Source: Petrimonas sulfuriphila (lineage in GTDB: Bacteria; Bacteroidota; Bacteroidia; Bacteroidales; Dysgonomonadaceae). Taken from it: a stretch of DNA of 64,000 bases. Made by a program: the position numbers and the translations under genes. Position 1 is the stretch's first letter; each line of letters opens with the position of its first letter. Location: contig CP073276.1 of assembly GCA_038561985.1 (NCBI GenBank), positions 1,240,001 through 1,304,000 on the forward strand, written 5' to 3'. Shown here one piece after another: positions 29,983 through 38,511 of this stretch. The notes below the pieces were generated by a model, which ran no database searches, had not been told where the DNA came from, and was given only the letters and a program-made list of their open reading frames with translations.

Positions 29983-30744
29983 ATGAACAATTTAAGATCG
30001 GGATTTGGTGCTGCATTGCCGCCGGTGACACTGAATATAATTATAATAAATGTTATTTTATGGCTGGCTCAGGTGGTTTTTTTGAGGCAGGGAATCAACT
30101 TGGCCGAACTGTTCGGGCTGCATTATATAGCGTCCGAAGGCTTCCGGGTTTATCAGCTAGTGACATATATGTTTCTTCACGATAGCGGTTCGTTTATGCA
30201 CGTTTTCTCCAATATGTTTGCCGTTTTTATGTTTGGGCGTACATTAGAGCACGTGTGGGGATCGAAACGGTTTCTTAGTTTTTACCTGGTAACGGGTGTT
30301 GGAGCCGGGCTGGTGCAACTGGTTGTCGCTTTTTTACGTATTCAGTCTGTTAAGAGCGGTATGTCTGTTGAAGCCATAGAGGAGGTTTACTCCCAGGGAT
30401 ATCAGCTTCTGCAACAAAATATGAATTACATCAACAGTGCACAGGGTAGCTTGAACATTGCTCTGAATTCGGTTACGGTAGGGGCTTCCGGAGCTGTTTT
30501 TGGGATACTGCTGGCTTTTGGGATGTTGTTTCCCAATGCGGAACTTTTTATCATTCCGTTTCCGTTTCCCATCAAAGCAAAATGGTTTGTTCTCGGATAC
30601 GGTGTTTTTGAACTTATCTTCGGTATCAGTAACTTTTCTTGGGATAATGTTGCCCATTTTGCACACCTGGGAGGTATGTTATTCGGCATATTTATGATAT
30701 TATATTGGAGGAAAAAAGACAGGGTACATGGCAACTATTATTGA
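29983..30744 (+). CDS. Rhomboid family intramembrane serine protease
   Basis: A 253-residue polytopic membrane protein with about six transmembrane helices. The catalytic dyad is intact: Ser169 in VGASGAVFG and His228 in AHFAHLGGML. The first periplasmic loop contains the HDSGSFMHVFSNMF segment, the usual H-x-x-x-N-M site. Rhomboids cleave other membrane proteins within the bilayer; the substrate is unknown. The 3' end overlaps the next rhomboid gene by 17 nt, so both are made from one mRNA. Confidence 0.92.
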   Translation: MNNLRSGFGAALPPVTLNIIIINVILWLAQVVFLRQGINLAELFGLHYIASEGFRVYQLVTYMFLHDSGSFMHVFSNMFAVFMFGRTLEHVWGSKRFLSFYLVTGVGAGLVQLVVAFLRIQSVKSGMSVEAIEEVYSQGYQLLQQNMNYINSAQGSLNIALNSVTVGASGAVFGILLAFGMLFPNAELFIIPFPFPIKAKWFVLGYGVFELIFGISNFSWDNVAHFAHLGGMLFGIFMILYWRKKDRVHGNYY

Positions 30745-31615
30745 TCGGTTAAAATACAGGTATAAAAACGGGGATGTTTTGGTGAAGTTTCTTTTCATCA
30801 ATGTGGCAGTTTTTCTCATACTTAAGGTGATTGGCGTCTTTTTTGTCTTGTTCAATGTCAGCGCGATAGACTTGATTTCTTTTTTGGGTGTTCCTTCCGA
30901 GTTGTCTCAGCTGCTAAACCGCTTCTGGACCCTCCTTAGTTATATGTTTGTCCACGAACAATTCTGGCACCTGCTTTTCAATATGCTTTGGCTTTATTGG
31001 TTTGGACGCATTTTTCTGCAATACTTTAGCGGAAGGACGTTAGGCAGTTTGTACGTTTTGGGAGGTTTTGCCGGCGCATTTCTCTATATCGTAGCGTTTA
31101 ATACAGTTCCCTATTTTGTTGGAATGGGTCACAGTTGGATGATTGGAGCATCTGCCGCCGTCATGGCTGTCGTGATGGGCGCCGCTTTTTACCGCCCCAA
31201 TGTTCAGTTAAACCTGTTGCTGATAGGTCAGGTGAGGATTGTTTATATTGCTGTTGGCGTTTTCTTGATAGACTTCCTCTCCTTGGGTAATGGGATAAAC
31301 GAAGGCGGACATGTTGCCCATATCGGCGGAGCTATTGCGGGTTACATCTTTGCGCGACAGTACCGGAACGGACGTGATATTACCGGTTGGGTGAGTAAAC
31401 TGCTTGACGGTTTGGCCAACCTGTCGAAGCCGAGAAGAAAAAAAACAAAAATGAAAGTTGAGTACCGTCGAAGAGAAACAGATAGGGAATATAATGAGCG
31501 CAAGCATAATGAACAGGCAGAGATCGATGCTATCCTGGATAAGCTGAAGAAGTCGGGATATAGTAATTTATCGTCGGAAGAGAAAAAGAAGTTGTTCGAT
31601 GCCAGTAAAAAATAA
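30728..31615 (+). CDS. Second rhomboid-family protein with a charged C-terminal tail
   Basis: A 295-residue protein; six hydrophobic segments, then a cytoplasmic tail (about 215-295) rich in Lys, Arg and Glu (DUF6576-like). The serine motif reads IGASAAVMA (Ser142), GASA instead of the usual GASG, and the His is in HVAHIGGAIAG (His198). Both catalytic residues are present, so it may be active, but the changed glycine makes this less certain. It overlaps the upstream rhomboid gene and its tail overlaps the next gene by 17 nt; all three are probably one operon. Confidence 0.88.
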   Translation: MATIIDRLKYRYKNGDVLVKFLFINVAVFLILKVIGVFFVLFNVSAIDLISFLGVPSELSQLLNRFWTLLSYMFVHEQFWHLLFNMLWLYWFGRIFLQYFSGRTLGSLYVLGGFAGAFLYIVAFNTVPYFVGMGHSWMIGASAAVMAVVMGAAFYRPNVQLNLLLIGQVRIVYIAVGVFLIDFLSLGNGINEGGHVAHIGGAIAGYIFARQYRNGRDITGWVSKLLDGLANLSKPRRKKTKMKVEYRRRETDREYNERKHNEQAEIDAILDKLKKSGYSNLSSEEKKKLFDASKK

Positions 31616-32723
31616 AATAGCCTTGTTCCGGGGAATAGTAAGAAACATAATATTCGCTACGAATATTATGGCTATACTGTTGCTTTTCAGTTCATTTTTA
31701 TCCTGGCGTGTCTCGCCGCTCAAAACCAACCTGTTCTCCTACATCGGAATCGCGTTCGGGTTTGTTTTCTTCCTGAATATCAGCTATCTTTTTTTATGGA
31801 TAGCTTTTAAAAAATGGAAATTGACGTTCGTCTCTCTTGTCTCTCTGCTGTTGTGTTACCATCCGATAATCACTTTTTTCCCGATGAACATCTTTCCGGA
31901 GAAAGTCCCGGGGAACAGCTTGAGAATTCTTACGTATAACGTGGAGGGTTTTGTCAACGAGAACAAAAAAGAGGACAAAGAGCATCCTATCCTCGATTAT
32001 ATTGTAGAAACGGATGCCGATATTGTTTGCTTGCAGGAGTACCTGGTAAGTAAAACAGGACAATCGATAAAATCGCAGCGCGATGTGAACCGTATCCTCA
32101 ATAAATATCCGTATCACTCTTCTACGGCACTGGAAGCGTCGGGGAAATACCATATTTACGGGTTGGCTTGTTTCTCCAAATACCCCATTGAGAAAACCCA
32201 TGAAGTCGTTTTTAATTCGTCGTTTAACGGTGCTGCGGTTTATACCATTGATGTAAACGGGAAAAAACTTGCTGTTGCCAATGTACATCTTGAGTCGAAC
32301 AGTATTTCTGCAGAAGATAAAAAACTTTATGGCGATTTCATTCAGAACAGTGATGAGGTAAACCTGGAAGATGTAACATCCAATATTCGTTCCCGTTTAG
32401 GGAGAGCTTATCGCATGCGTGCGGAACAGGTACGGAAAGTAAAAGATCATCTCTCGGAATTAAATGTTGATGGAACCCTGATTTGCGGCGATTTTAATGA
32501 TACACCCATTTCTTACGTTTACGCACAGATGAAGGAAGGAATGGATGACGCGTTTGCATCCACCGGTTTCGGTCCGGGGATCACCTATCATAAGGATTTC
32601 TTCTGGTTCCGGATCGACAATATTATGCACAGCCCCAACCTGAAATCCTACAAGGCGAAGGTAGACAAAGTACCCTATTCCGATCATTATCCGTTAACTA
32701 CCTTTTTGAACGTGGGCGACTAA
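31599..32723 (+). CDS. Membrane-anchored EEP family protein
   Basis: A 374-residue protein with three N-terminal transmembrane helices (about 10-95) and a periplasmic-facing or cytoplasmic EEP domain: LRILTYNVEGF (about 108-118), DIVCLQEY (Glu ligand), ICGDFNDTP (about 295) and YSDHYPL at the C-terminus. This architecture is common in Bacteroidetes and resembles proteins that act on phosphoesters, but no substrate is known. The start overlaps the rhomboid stop by 17 nt. Confidence 0.88.
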   Translation: MPVKNKIALFRGIVRNIIFATNIMAILLLFSSFLSWRVSPLKTNLFSYIGIAFGFVFFLNISYLFLWIAFKKWKLTFVSLVSLLLCYHPIITFFPMNIFPEKVPGNSLRILTYNVEGFVNENKKEDKEHPILDYIVETDADIVCLQEYLVSKTGQSIKSQRDVNRILNKYPYHSSTALEASGKYHIYGLACFSKYPIEKTHEVVFNSSFNGAAVYTIDVNGKKLAVANVHLESNSISAEDKKLYGDFIQNSDEVNLEDVTSNIRSRLGRAYRMRAEQVRKVKDHLSELNVDGTLICGDFNDTPISYVYAQMKEGMDDAFASTGFGPGITYHKDFFWFRIDNIMHSPNLKSYKAKVDKVPYSDHYPLTTFLNVGD

Positions 32724-32805
32724 TTATTCCTTTGGCTTTATCCGTTTCGCAGAAAGCGATGCTGAGGGTCTGGTGAAATAGAACACTAAAAAATGATAAA
32801 AATTT

Positions 32806-33168
32806 ATGTATAAGATAAGTAAACAGTTTGCATTTTCCGCTGCGCACTCGCTTGACGGATTGCCCGGCGATCATCCGTGTACCCGTTTACACGGACATAA
32901 TTATGTGGTTACGGTGCACCTTCGGTCCAAAGAGCTGAACGATACGGGATTTGTGAAAGACTACAACGAGTTGAAGGTCGTAAAGCAATATATTGATGAA
33001 CATATCGATCACCGGAACCTGAACGATATCATGTATCCGTTGAACTCCTCGGCCGAAAACCTGGCCCGGCTGTTTTTTGATATTTTTAAACCGATGCTTC
33101 CCGAGCTGTATGCCGTTGAAGTGAGTGAAACACCAAAAACTTCTGCTATATATGAGCTTGATAATTAA
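32806..33168 (+). CDS. queD: 6-carboxytetrahydropterin synthase
   Basis: A 120-residue enzyme that converts dihydroneopterin triphosphate to 6-carboxy-5,6,7,8-tetrahydropterin in the pathway to queuosine. Zinc-binding and catalytic motifs FSAAHSL (10-16), CTRLHGHNY (25-33, catalytic Cys and two His) and the Glu in VEVSETP (near 109) are in place. The end overlaps queE by 17 nt. The 82-nt leader is A-rich at its end; I could not fit a preQ1 riboswitch to it. Confidence 0.95.
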   Translation: MYKISKQFAFSAAHSLDGLPGDHPCTRLHGHNYVVTVHLRSKELNDTGFVKDYNELKVVKQYIDEHIDHRNLNDIMYPLNSSAENLARLFFDIFKPMLPELYAVEVSETPKTSAIYELDN

Positions 33169-33733
33169 TGAAATATTTTATTCATTACAGGGAGAAGGAG
33201 GCCGTACTGGCGAAGCTTCCGTATTTATCAGGTTGTCCAAATGCAATTTAGCGTGTAGTTTTTGTGATACCGATTTTGAGTTCGGGAAGAGCATGGCGCT
33301 CGACGAGATCTACGCTGAAATTTCATCCTATCCTTGCCGGTGGATTATCTGGACGGGAGGTGAACCTACGCTTCAACTTAACGAGGAGATCGTTGCTTTT
33401 TTCAAAGACAAGGGATACAGGCAAGCCATTGAAACCAATGGGACACGCCGGGTTCCTTCGGGGATCGACTACATCACGTGCAGTCCCAAGCAGCAGTTCG
33501 GGAAGATCCGTACGCTGATTCCTGAGGTGGATGAATTGCGTTTTCCCATGGCCAAGGGCGATCCCTTGCCCGATGTCTCTGTCCTCCCCAAAACAAAACG
33601 CTATTTGCTAAGCCCTATCTTTGATGGGTTGAACGTTATACAGGAAAATGTGGATTACTGCGTGGAGCTTATCAAGCAAAATCCGCACTGGGGGCTGAGT
33701 TTACAAGTTCATAAGCTTATTGGAATCAGGTAA
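33152..33733 (+). CDS. queE: 7-carboxy-7-deazaguanine synthase (radical SAM)
   Basis: I use the ATG at 33152, where the protein begins MSLIINEIFYSLQGEGG (193 residues); an upstream in-frame ATG at 33125 lies deeper in queD. The radical SAM cluster motif CNLACSFC (CX3CX2C) is followed by DTDFEFG. It rearranges 6-carboxytetrahydropterin to 7-carboxy-7-deazaguanine, the step after QueD. SPKQQFGKI and the C-terminal LQVHKLIGIR are typical of QueE. It is translationally coupled to queD. Confidence 0.95.
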   Translation: MSLIINEIFYSLQGEGGRTGEASVFIRLSKCNLACSFCDTDFEFGKSMALDEIYAEISSYPCRWIIWTGGEPTLQLNEEIVAFFKDKGYRQAIETNGTRRVPSGIDYITCSPKQQFGKIRTLIPEVDELRFPMAKGDPLPDVSVLPKTKRYLLSPIFDGLNVIQENVDYCVELIKQNPHWGLSLQVHKLIGIR

Positions 33734-33758
33734 CTGTAAGCTATCCGTTTGAAATTTT

Positions 33759-34673
33759 ATGACTCGCTTTGAAATAACGATTTTAGGTTGTGGTTCGGCA
33801 ATGCCAACCACGCTGCATAACCCTTCTTCGCAATTGGTCAATGTAAACGAAAAACTCTTTATGATCGATTGCGGTGAAGGTACCCAGCTTCAGTTGCGGA
33901 AGTATAAAACCCGGATAAACAAGCTGCACAGCATTTTCATATCCCATTTGCACGGCGACCATGTTTTCGGGCTTCCCGGATTGCTGGCTACACTGAGTTT
34001 ATTGGGAAGGACCGGCGATTTGAATATCTACGCGCACAAGGATATGGAGTTGTTTCTCGACCCTTTCATCAAACACTTCGGCAACCAGTTTCCGTACAAA
34101 ATAAACCTCACTCCTTTGGATCCTTATCAACATCAACTGATCTTCGAAAACAACTCCATACGCGTTTTTTCATTTCCTTTGAAGCACCGGATACCCACCA
34201 GCGGATTTTTATTCGAAGAGAAAGACCGGCCCCGTCACATCAAGCGGGAGATGATTGACTTTTACAACATTCCAGTCTGCAAGATAAATGAGATCAAAAA
34301 AGGGGGTGACTACCTGACTGATGATGGAAAATGGATTAAAAATGAAATTCTCACTACTCCGGCCATTCCACCCAGGACCTATGCTTATTGTTCGGATACT
34401 GCCTATTCTCCCGAAATTATTCCATACATTCAACATTCCGATGTGCTGTATCACGAAGCTACCTTTGCTGAAGCCGAGAACCTGAGAGCGCAGGAGACGT
34501 ACCATTCCACTGCACGACAGGCGGCCGAAATCGCCAGGTCGGCAAACGTGAGAAAACTTATTATCGGTCATTTTTCGTCACGGTACCATGAATTGGGCGA
34601 ATTGCTTGACGAAGCCCAGGCCGTTTTTCCTGAAACAGAACTGGCTGATGAAGGGATGACGATTAATCTTTAA
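33759..34673 (+). CDS. rnz: Ribonuclease Z
   Basis: A 304-residue metallo-beta-lactamase-fold tRNA 3'-endonuclease. The zinc motif HLHGDH is at 63-68, preceded by IDCGEGTQLQL (36-46); later ligands are in FPLKHRIPTSGF, CSDTAYSPE and LIIGHFSSRY (about 275). It removes 3' trailers from tRNA precursors, which fits the two local tRNA genes that do not encode CCA. It is probably in the same operon as queD-queE (25 nt gap). Confidence 0.95.
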   Translation: MTRFEITILGCGSAMPTTLHNPSSQLVNVNEKLFMIDCGEGTQLQLRKYKTRINKLHSIFISHLHGDHVFGLPGLLATLSLLGRTGDLNIYAHKDMELFLDPFIKHFGNQFPYKINLTPLDPYQHQLIFENNSIRVFSFPLKHRIPTSGFLFEEKDRPRHIKREMIDFYNIPVCKINEIKKGGDYLTDDGKWIKNEILTTPAIPPRTYAYCSDTAYSPEIIPYIQHSDVLYHEATFAEAENLRAQETYHSTARQAAEIARSANVRKLIIGHFSSRYHELGELLDEAQAVFPETELADEGMTINL

Positions 34674-34704
34674 GAGAAACAGTTACAACAACGTAATTTT
34701 TTCC

Positions 34705-34712
34705 TACTTTTG
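34705..34712 (+). promoter_or_regulatory. -7 box of the mini sorting-domain protein
   Basis: TACTTTTG matches TAnnTTTG and lies 71 nt upstream of the ATG at 34783. Confidence 0.5.
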
Positions 34713-34782
34713 CAGGGTATTGAACACAAAACAGTTTGTGAGGTTTTCAACCCCGGAGGTTCGACACTCAAAAGGGTTAAGT

Positions 34783-35103
34783 ATGAAGAGATTTTACTGG
34801 ACAACGCTATGTATATTGCTTTTTTTATGCGGTTTTGGGATTGACGGAATTTACGCACAAGATCAAAACAGGAAAGAGGTTATGGAAGAGGTCGTCCCTG
34901 AAACAAAAATCAAGGTAACGGAAAACCGGCTGGTCATCGAAAATCTTCCGAAAGATGGAGTGTTGGAAATTTTCAGCATCATGGGTGTAAAAGTGTATAC
35001 CCGGAAAATAAAAGCCGGAACGAACGAATACCAACTCGACCTTCCTAAGGGGTATTACATCATCCGGATCGGAGATTTAGTCAAAAAGATATTATTAAAG
35101 TGA
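34783..35103 (+). CDS. Small secreted protein made almost entirely of a T9SS sorting-domain-like fold
   Basis: From the ATG at 34783 the protein has 106 residues. A signal peptide (MKRFYWTTLCILLFLCGFGI, cleaved near IYAQ) is followed by a short acidic linker, then a stretch resembling the type IX secretion C-terminal signal (Por_Secre_tail): NRLVIENLP, IFSIMGVKVYTRKI, YQLDLPKGYYIIRIGD and the final KKILLK. Normally this domain is the tail of a much larger exported protein. Here there is no cargo. It may be a decoy, a tiny surface protein, or a remnant of a larger gene. Similarity was judged by eye. Confidence 0.65.
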   Translation: MKRFYWTTLCILLFLCGFGIDGIYAQDQNRKEVMEEVVPETKIKVTENRLVIENLPKDGVLEIFSIMGVKVYTRKIKAGTNEYQLDLPKGYYIIRIGDLVKKILLK

Positions 35104-35159
35104 AAAAAGTATATTTTAGCGCATAAAGTTATAAAAATACTTGCTTTTTGAAGGCGATG

Positions 35160-35191
35160 TTGCGTGTAATGGTAGTTTTTTTATACCTTTG
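35160..35191 (+). promoter_or_regulatory. Promoter of asd (-33 and -7)
   Basis: TTG at 35160-35162 and TACCTTTG at 35184-35191 are 21 nt apart, fitting the Bacteroidetes sigma-ABfr pattern, and lie 40 nt upstream of the asd start. Confidence 0.65.
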
Positions 35192-35230
35192 TTGTTTCAT
35201 TTATTTATCATCATTAAAACAGTTACTAAA

Positions 35231-36229
35231 ATGAAAATTGCGATTGTTGGAACAAGCGGAGCGGTAGGTCAGGAATTGCTTCGTGTACTTGATGCAAGAA
35301 ATTTCCCTGTGGATGAATTGTTTCTTTTCGGTTCTTCCAGAAGTGCAGGATCAACATATACTTTTCGCGGTAAAGAAATTACCGTTAAAGAACTCAAGCA
35401 TAACGACGATTTTAAAGGGATTGATATTGCTTTTGTCTCGGCAGGAGGCGGAACATCGTTGGAATTTGCAGAAACGATTACCCGGTACGGAACCATCATG
35501 ATTGACAATTCAAGTGCCTTCCGGATGGATGACGATGTTCCGTTAGTCGTACCCGAAGTGAATGCGGAAGATGCGCTGAAGCGTCCCAGAAACATCATTG
35601 CCAATCCTAATTGTACTACTATTCAGATGGTTGTGGCGTTGAAAGCCATCGAAGATATTTCACACATTAAGCGCGTACACGTGTCTACCTACCAGGCAGC
35701 TTCGGGAGCGGGCGCCTCAGCGATGGCCGAGTTGCAGGAACAGCACAGGCAACTGGTGAACAACGAAAATCCGACGATCTCTAAATTTGCGTATCAATTG
35801 GCATACAACCTGATACCACAGGTAGACGTGTTTACTGAAAACGGATACACTAAGGAAGAGATGAAGATGTTCAACGAAACTCGCAAGATAATGCACAGCA
35901 ATATCGAAGTGAGTGCTACCTGCATACGTGTTCCTGTATTACGTGCACATTCGGAAGCTATCTGGATCGAGACGGAAAGGCCGGTGTCGGTGGAGGAAGC
36001 TCGTGAAGCGTTTGCCAAAGCCGAAGGCGTTGTGTTACTCGATAGCCCGGAGAAAAAAGTATACCCGATGCCGTTGGATGCTGCCGGACAAGATCCGGTC
36101 TATGTGGGAAGGATTCGAAAAGACCTTACTAACCCCAACGGATTGACGTTCTGGACAGCAGCCGATCAAATCTGTAAGGGTGCCGCCTTAAATGCGGTGC
36201 AAATTGCAGAGTATTTGATGAAACAGTAA
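35231..36229 (+). CDS. asd: Aspartate-semialdehyde dehydrogenase
   Basis: The correct start is the ATG at 35231 ([18 protein letters not shown], 332 residues), since the longer frame from 35141 runs through the promoter. It reduces aspartyl phosphate to aspartate semialdehyde for lysine, threonine, methionine and diaminopimelate synthesis. NADP site GTSGAVGQE (7-15), catalytic Cys128 in NPNCTT, and HSEAIWIE (His, substrate binding) are present. It stands alone and converges on the DUF456 gene. Confidence 0.96.
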   Translation: MKIAIVGTSGAVGQELLRVLDARNFPVDELFLFGSSRSAGSTYTFRGKEITVKELKHNDDFKGIDIAFVSAGGGTSLEFAETITRYGTIMIDNSSAFRMDDDVPLVVPEVNAEDALKRPRNIIANPNCTTIQMVVALKAIEDISHIKRVHVSTYQAASGAGASAMAELQEQHRQLVNNENPTISKFAYQLAYNLIPQVDVFTENGYTKEEMKMFNETRKIMHSNIEVSATCIRVPVLRAHSEAIWIETERPVSVEEAREAFAKAEGVVLLDSPEKKVYPMPLDAAGQDPVYVGRIRKDLTNPNGLTFWTAADQICKGAALNAVQIAEYLMKQ

Positions 36230-36242
36230 AACAGTATAGGTT

Positions 36243-36728
36243 TTATACCAACGTCATCACAAAAAAGAAAACGATCAACCCCACGGTGATCAGCTTAATA
36301 ATGAGTCCGGCAATGTAGCCGAAAAATGCGCCTGACGCGTGTTTTACGGCGGGTTTTATTTTATTCCCGACGATTAATCCACTCACGAGCGCTCCGGCAA
36401 AAGGGCCGAAAATAATCCCCCACGGACCCAGGAAAAAACCGATCAGTAAACCGATGGTTGCTCCCCAGACCACTTTTTTGTTTCCGCCCATCTTCCGGGT
36501 TCCCCACAGCGGCAAAATATTGTCGAGGATAGTGACGCCGATGGTGATAATTCCCAGAAGCACGATTACGGTCCACGAAACGTTATCTTTTACCGAAGGT
36601 ACGAATTTCAGCGCCAGCAATCCTGCCCAACAAAGCGGAACACCCGGTAATACCGGTACAACCGTACCGACTGCTCCTACAATAACGCAGATTACGGCCA
36701 GGGAGATTAGTAACGGCTCGGGCAACAT
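36243..36728 (-). CDS. DUF456 membrane protein
   Basis: A 161-residue protein of four or five hydrophobic helices rich in Gly (GTVVPVLPGVPLCWAGLLAL, GATIGLLIGFFLGPWG), with the layout of DUF456. Members occur widely in bacteria; the function is unknown. It follows the zinc ABC ATPase by 3 nt on the same strand, so it is co-transcribed with znuA-znuC. It lacks ABC permease features, so it is unlikely to replace ZnuB. Confidence 0.8.
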   Translation of the reverse strand: MLPEPLLISLAVICVIVGAVGTVVPVLPGVPLCWAGLLALKFVPSVKDNVSWTVIVLLGIITIGVTILDNILPLWGTRKMGGNKKVVWGATIGLLIGFFLGPWGIIFGPFAGALVSGLIVGNKIKPAVKHASGAFFGYIAGLIIKLITVGLIVFFFVMTLV

Positions 36729-36731
36729 GAG

Positions 36732-37514
36732 TTATTCTTTTTCATCGTGATCGTGGTCGTGCTGCAAAAGCACCCGGTGCGGCAGGGAACCGTGGCCAAG
36801 TATTTCGATGGGACACGAATCGTAAGCCCCCATGAGCCACTCCTGCGAAATATTGCTTCCACAATGGTAGTGAAGGCTTTGATTGACGCAGGCAATATTT
36901 TTTACCTGCGAAATAATGGTTCCCACGTCGTGGGAGACCAGCACGATAGCTATCTCTTTATTTATTTCGTCGAGCAATTTGTAAAAATTAGTTTCGAAGA
37001 GTTTGTCGACATATGAGCTTGGCTCGTCGAGAATGATAAGCTTGGGGTTGTCGATAATGGCTCGCCCCAGCAACACGCGTTGCAGTTGTCCGCCCGAAAG
37101 TTCGCCGATAGCCCTGTGCAGTAGGTTTTCAATGCCCATTTTTACGGCAATTGGTTCTACCTTTTGTTTGTCTTCTGCCGTGTATCTTTTGATAAACTTC
37201 CCCCGTAGCGTTAAGCCGGAGAGAATAACTTCGTGTACGCTGATGGGGAATTTTTTATCGATCTGGTTGATCTGTGGCAGGTAACCGATGTTAAGGTGGC
37301 TAACTTTTTTTCCGGCATCGAGAAACGTGATACTGCCTGAAACCGGTTGTATTAACCCTAAAATAGCTTTCAGTAGGGTGGTTTTTCCTCCTCCGTTAGG
37401 CCCGATAATACCCAGAAAATCATTTTCGAAAACGGTGAGCGAAACGTTTTTCAGTACATCGGGCTTGTTTTCGTAGCCGGCGTTCAGGTTATGTATTTCA
37501 ATGATCGGGTTCAT
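36732..37514 (-). CDS. Zinc/metal ABC transporter ATP-binding protein (ZnuC-like)
   Basis: From the ATG at 37514 (MNPIIEIHNLNAGYENK) the protein has 260 residues; the open frame continues to 37565. Walker A GPNGGGKT (38-45), Q-loop LPQINQI, signature LSGGQLQRV (about 138) and Walker B LIILDEPSS (about 160) are intact. The C-terminus is His-rich (HDHDHDEKE), as in metal-uptake ATPases. It overlaps the binding-protein stop by 4 nt (ATGA). The expected permease gene is not next to it. Confidence 0.88.
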   Translation of the reverse strand: MNPIIEIHNLNAGYENKPDVLKNVSLTVFENDFLGIIGPNGGGKTTLLKAILGLIQPVSGSITFLDAGKKVSHLNIGYLPQINQIDKKFPISVHEVILSGLTLRGKFIKRYTAEDKQKVEPIAVKMGIENLLHRAIGELSGGQLQRVLLGRAIIDNPKLIILDEPSSYVDKLFETNFYKLLDEINKEIAIVLVSHDVGTIISQVKNIACVNQSLHYHCGSNISQEWLMGAYDSCPIEILGHGSLPHRVLLQHDHDHDEKE

Positions 37515-38401
37515 TTTTCCTGGCTGGCTAACAGTTGGGCAATGCGAATCAATTCTTCGTCCCATTCATAAGCCAATGGGTTGATGGTATGTGATGTGGC
37601 CCCGATTTCCCGGGCAATAACCTCGCTGTTTTTTATATCGAATTCCTGCTGAACGAAAACGATCTTGATGTTTTCAGCCTTTGCCAGATCCACCAGTTCT
37701 TTCATTTGAGCGGGTGACGGGTTCTTCCCTTCAAACTCAATACTGTGCTGCGTCAGGTTGTAGTCGCGGGCAAGATAGGCCAACGCCGGATGGTAAACGA
37801 TAAAACTCCGGGTAGGAATATCTTTCAGCAAGCGGGTTAACGCGGAATCGGTTTCGGCGATCTTTTGCGTCAGTTTTTCGAAGTTGGCCCGGTAGAGATC
37901 GGCGTTTTCAACGTCCAGTTCCACTACTGCGTTCAACATATTTTGCGAAAAAAGAACCGCATTCTTGGCAGAGCTCCATACATGCGGATCAGCAGCATCT
38001 GTCTGGTTATGACTGTGGTCTGCGGCCTCGTGCGAATGATCGTGATGCCCGTGTCCACCATAAACAGGTTCAATTCCTACTGAACAATCCACGATTTTCA
38101 GGTCAGGATTGTTTTCGGCAAGTTTTCCCGTCCACACGTTTTCGTAACCCAGAAAACCTACTTTAAAATAGGCGCGACTGTTTCCCAGCTTTATCATGGC
38201 CGAGGGCGACGGTTCATAGGTTTCCGGGCTTGAACCCGGAGGGACAAGCGTGTTTACCTGAAATTTATCGCCCACGATTTGTTCCAGAAAATACCGCTGC
38301 GGCTCAATAGTTACCGTGAGTACGTTTGCTTCCTTTTCACGGTTGGAATGGCAGGCAAGAAGTAAGAATGGAAATAAGAGCGTGAAAATATATTTTCTCA
38401 T
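37511..38401 (-). CDS. Zinc ABC transporter substrate-binding lipoprotein (ZnuA-like)
   Basis: A 296-residue binding protein of the cluster A-I family. Lipobox LLLAC (Cys17) anchors it to the outer leaflet of the inner membrane or the outer membrane. The metal-binding His residues are seen in the family positions (PGSSPETYEPSP, DPHVW with His140, YHPAL), and a His-rich loop at 117-131 (GHGHHDHSHEAADHSH) indicates zinc. It starts the unit znuA-znuC-DUF456. Confidence 0.92.
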   Translation of the reverse strand: MRKYIFTLLFPFLLLACHSNREKEANVLTVTIEPQRYFLEQIVGDKFQVNTLVPPGSSPETYEPSPSAMIKLGNSRAYFKVGFLGYENVWTGKLAENNPDLKIVDCSVGIEPVYGGHGHHDHSHEAADHSHNQTDAADPHVWSSAKNAVLFSQNMLNAVVELDVENADLYRANFEKLTQKIAETDSALTRLLKDIPTRSFIVYHPALAYLARDYNLTQHSIEFEGKNPSPAQMKELVDLAKAENIKIVFVQQEFDIKNSEVIAREIGATSHTINPLAYEWDEELIRIAQLLASQEK

Positions 38402-38429
38402 CCTGTTGGGTTGATTGTTTTGTTAGAAT

Positions 38430-38461
38430 CTGTTGCAAAATTAAGATAAATAGCGCAACAG
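38430..38461. promoter_or_regulatory. Inverted repeat over the znuA -7 box
   Basis: CTGTTGC at 38430-38436 and GCAACAG at 38455-38461 form a perfect 7-bp inverted repeat with an 18-nt spacer. The -7 box (CAAAATTA on the plus strand, 38436-38443) starts inside it. The position suits a repressor operator for zinc control, such as a Zur-type protein, but no Bacteroidetes Zur site is known to me to compare. Confidence 0.45.
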
Positions 38462-38484
38462 GAAAGTTATAAACAAAGATTTTC

Positions 38485-38492
38485 TATTTTTG
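38485..38492 (+). promoter_or_regulatory. -7 box of mnmD
   Basis: TATTTTTG matches TAnnTTTG, 19 nt upstream of the chosen ATG. Confidence 0.5.
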
Positions 38493-38511
38493 TTTGTTGT
38501 TAAAGACGGAC

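Noticed and set aside
32724-32805. preQ1 riboswitch before queD
   Set aside because: The A-rich end (CACTAAAAAATGA) is suggestive, but I could not build the hairpin and pseudoknot of a preQ1 class I aptamer from the leader.
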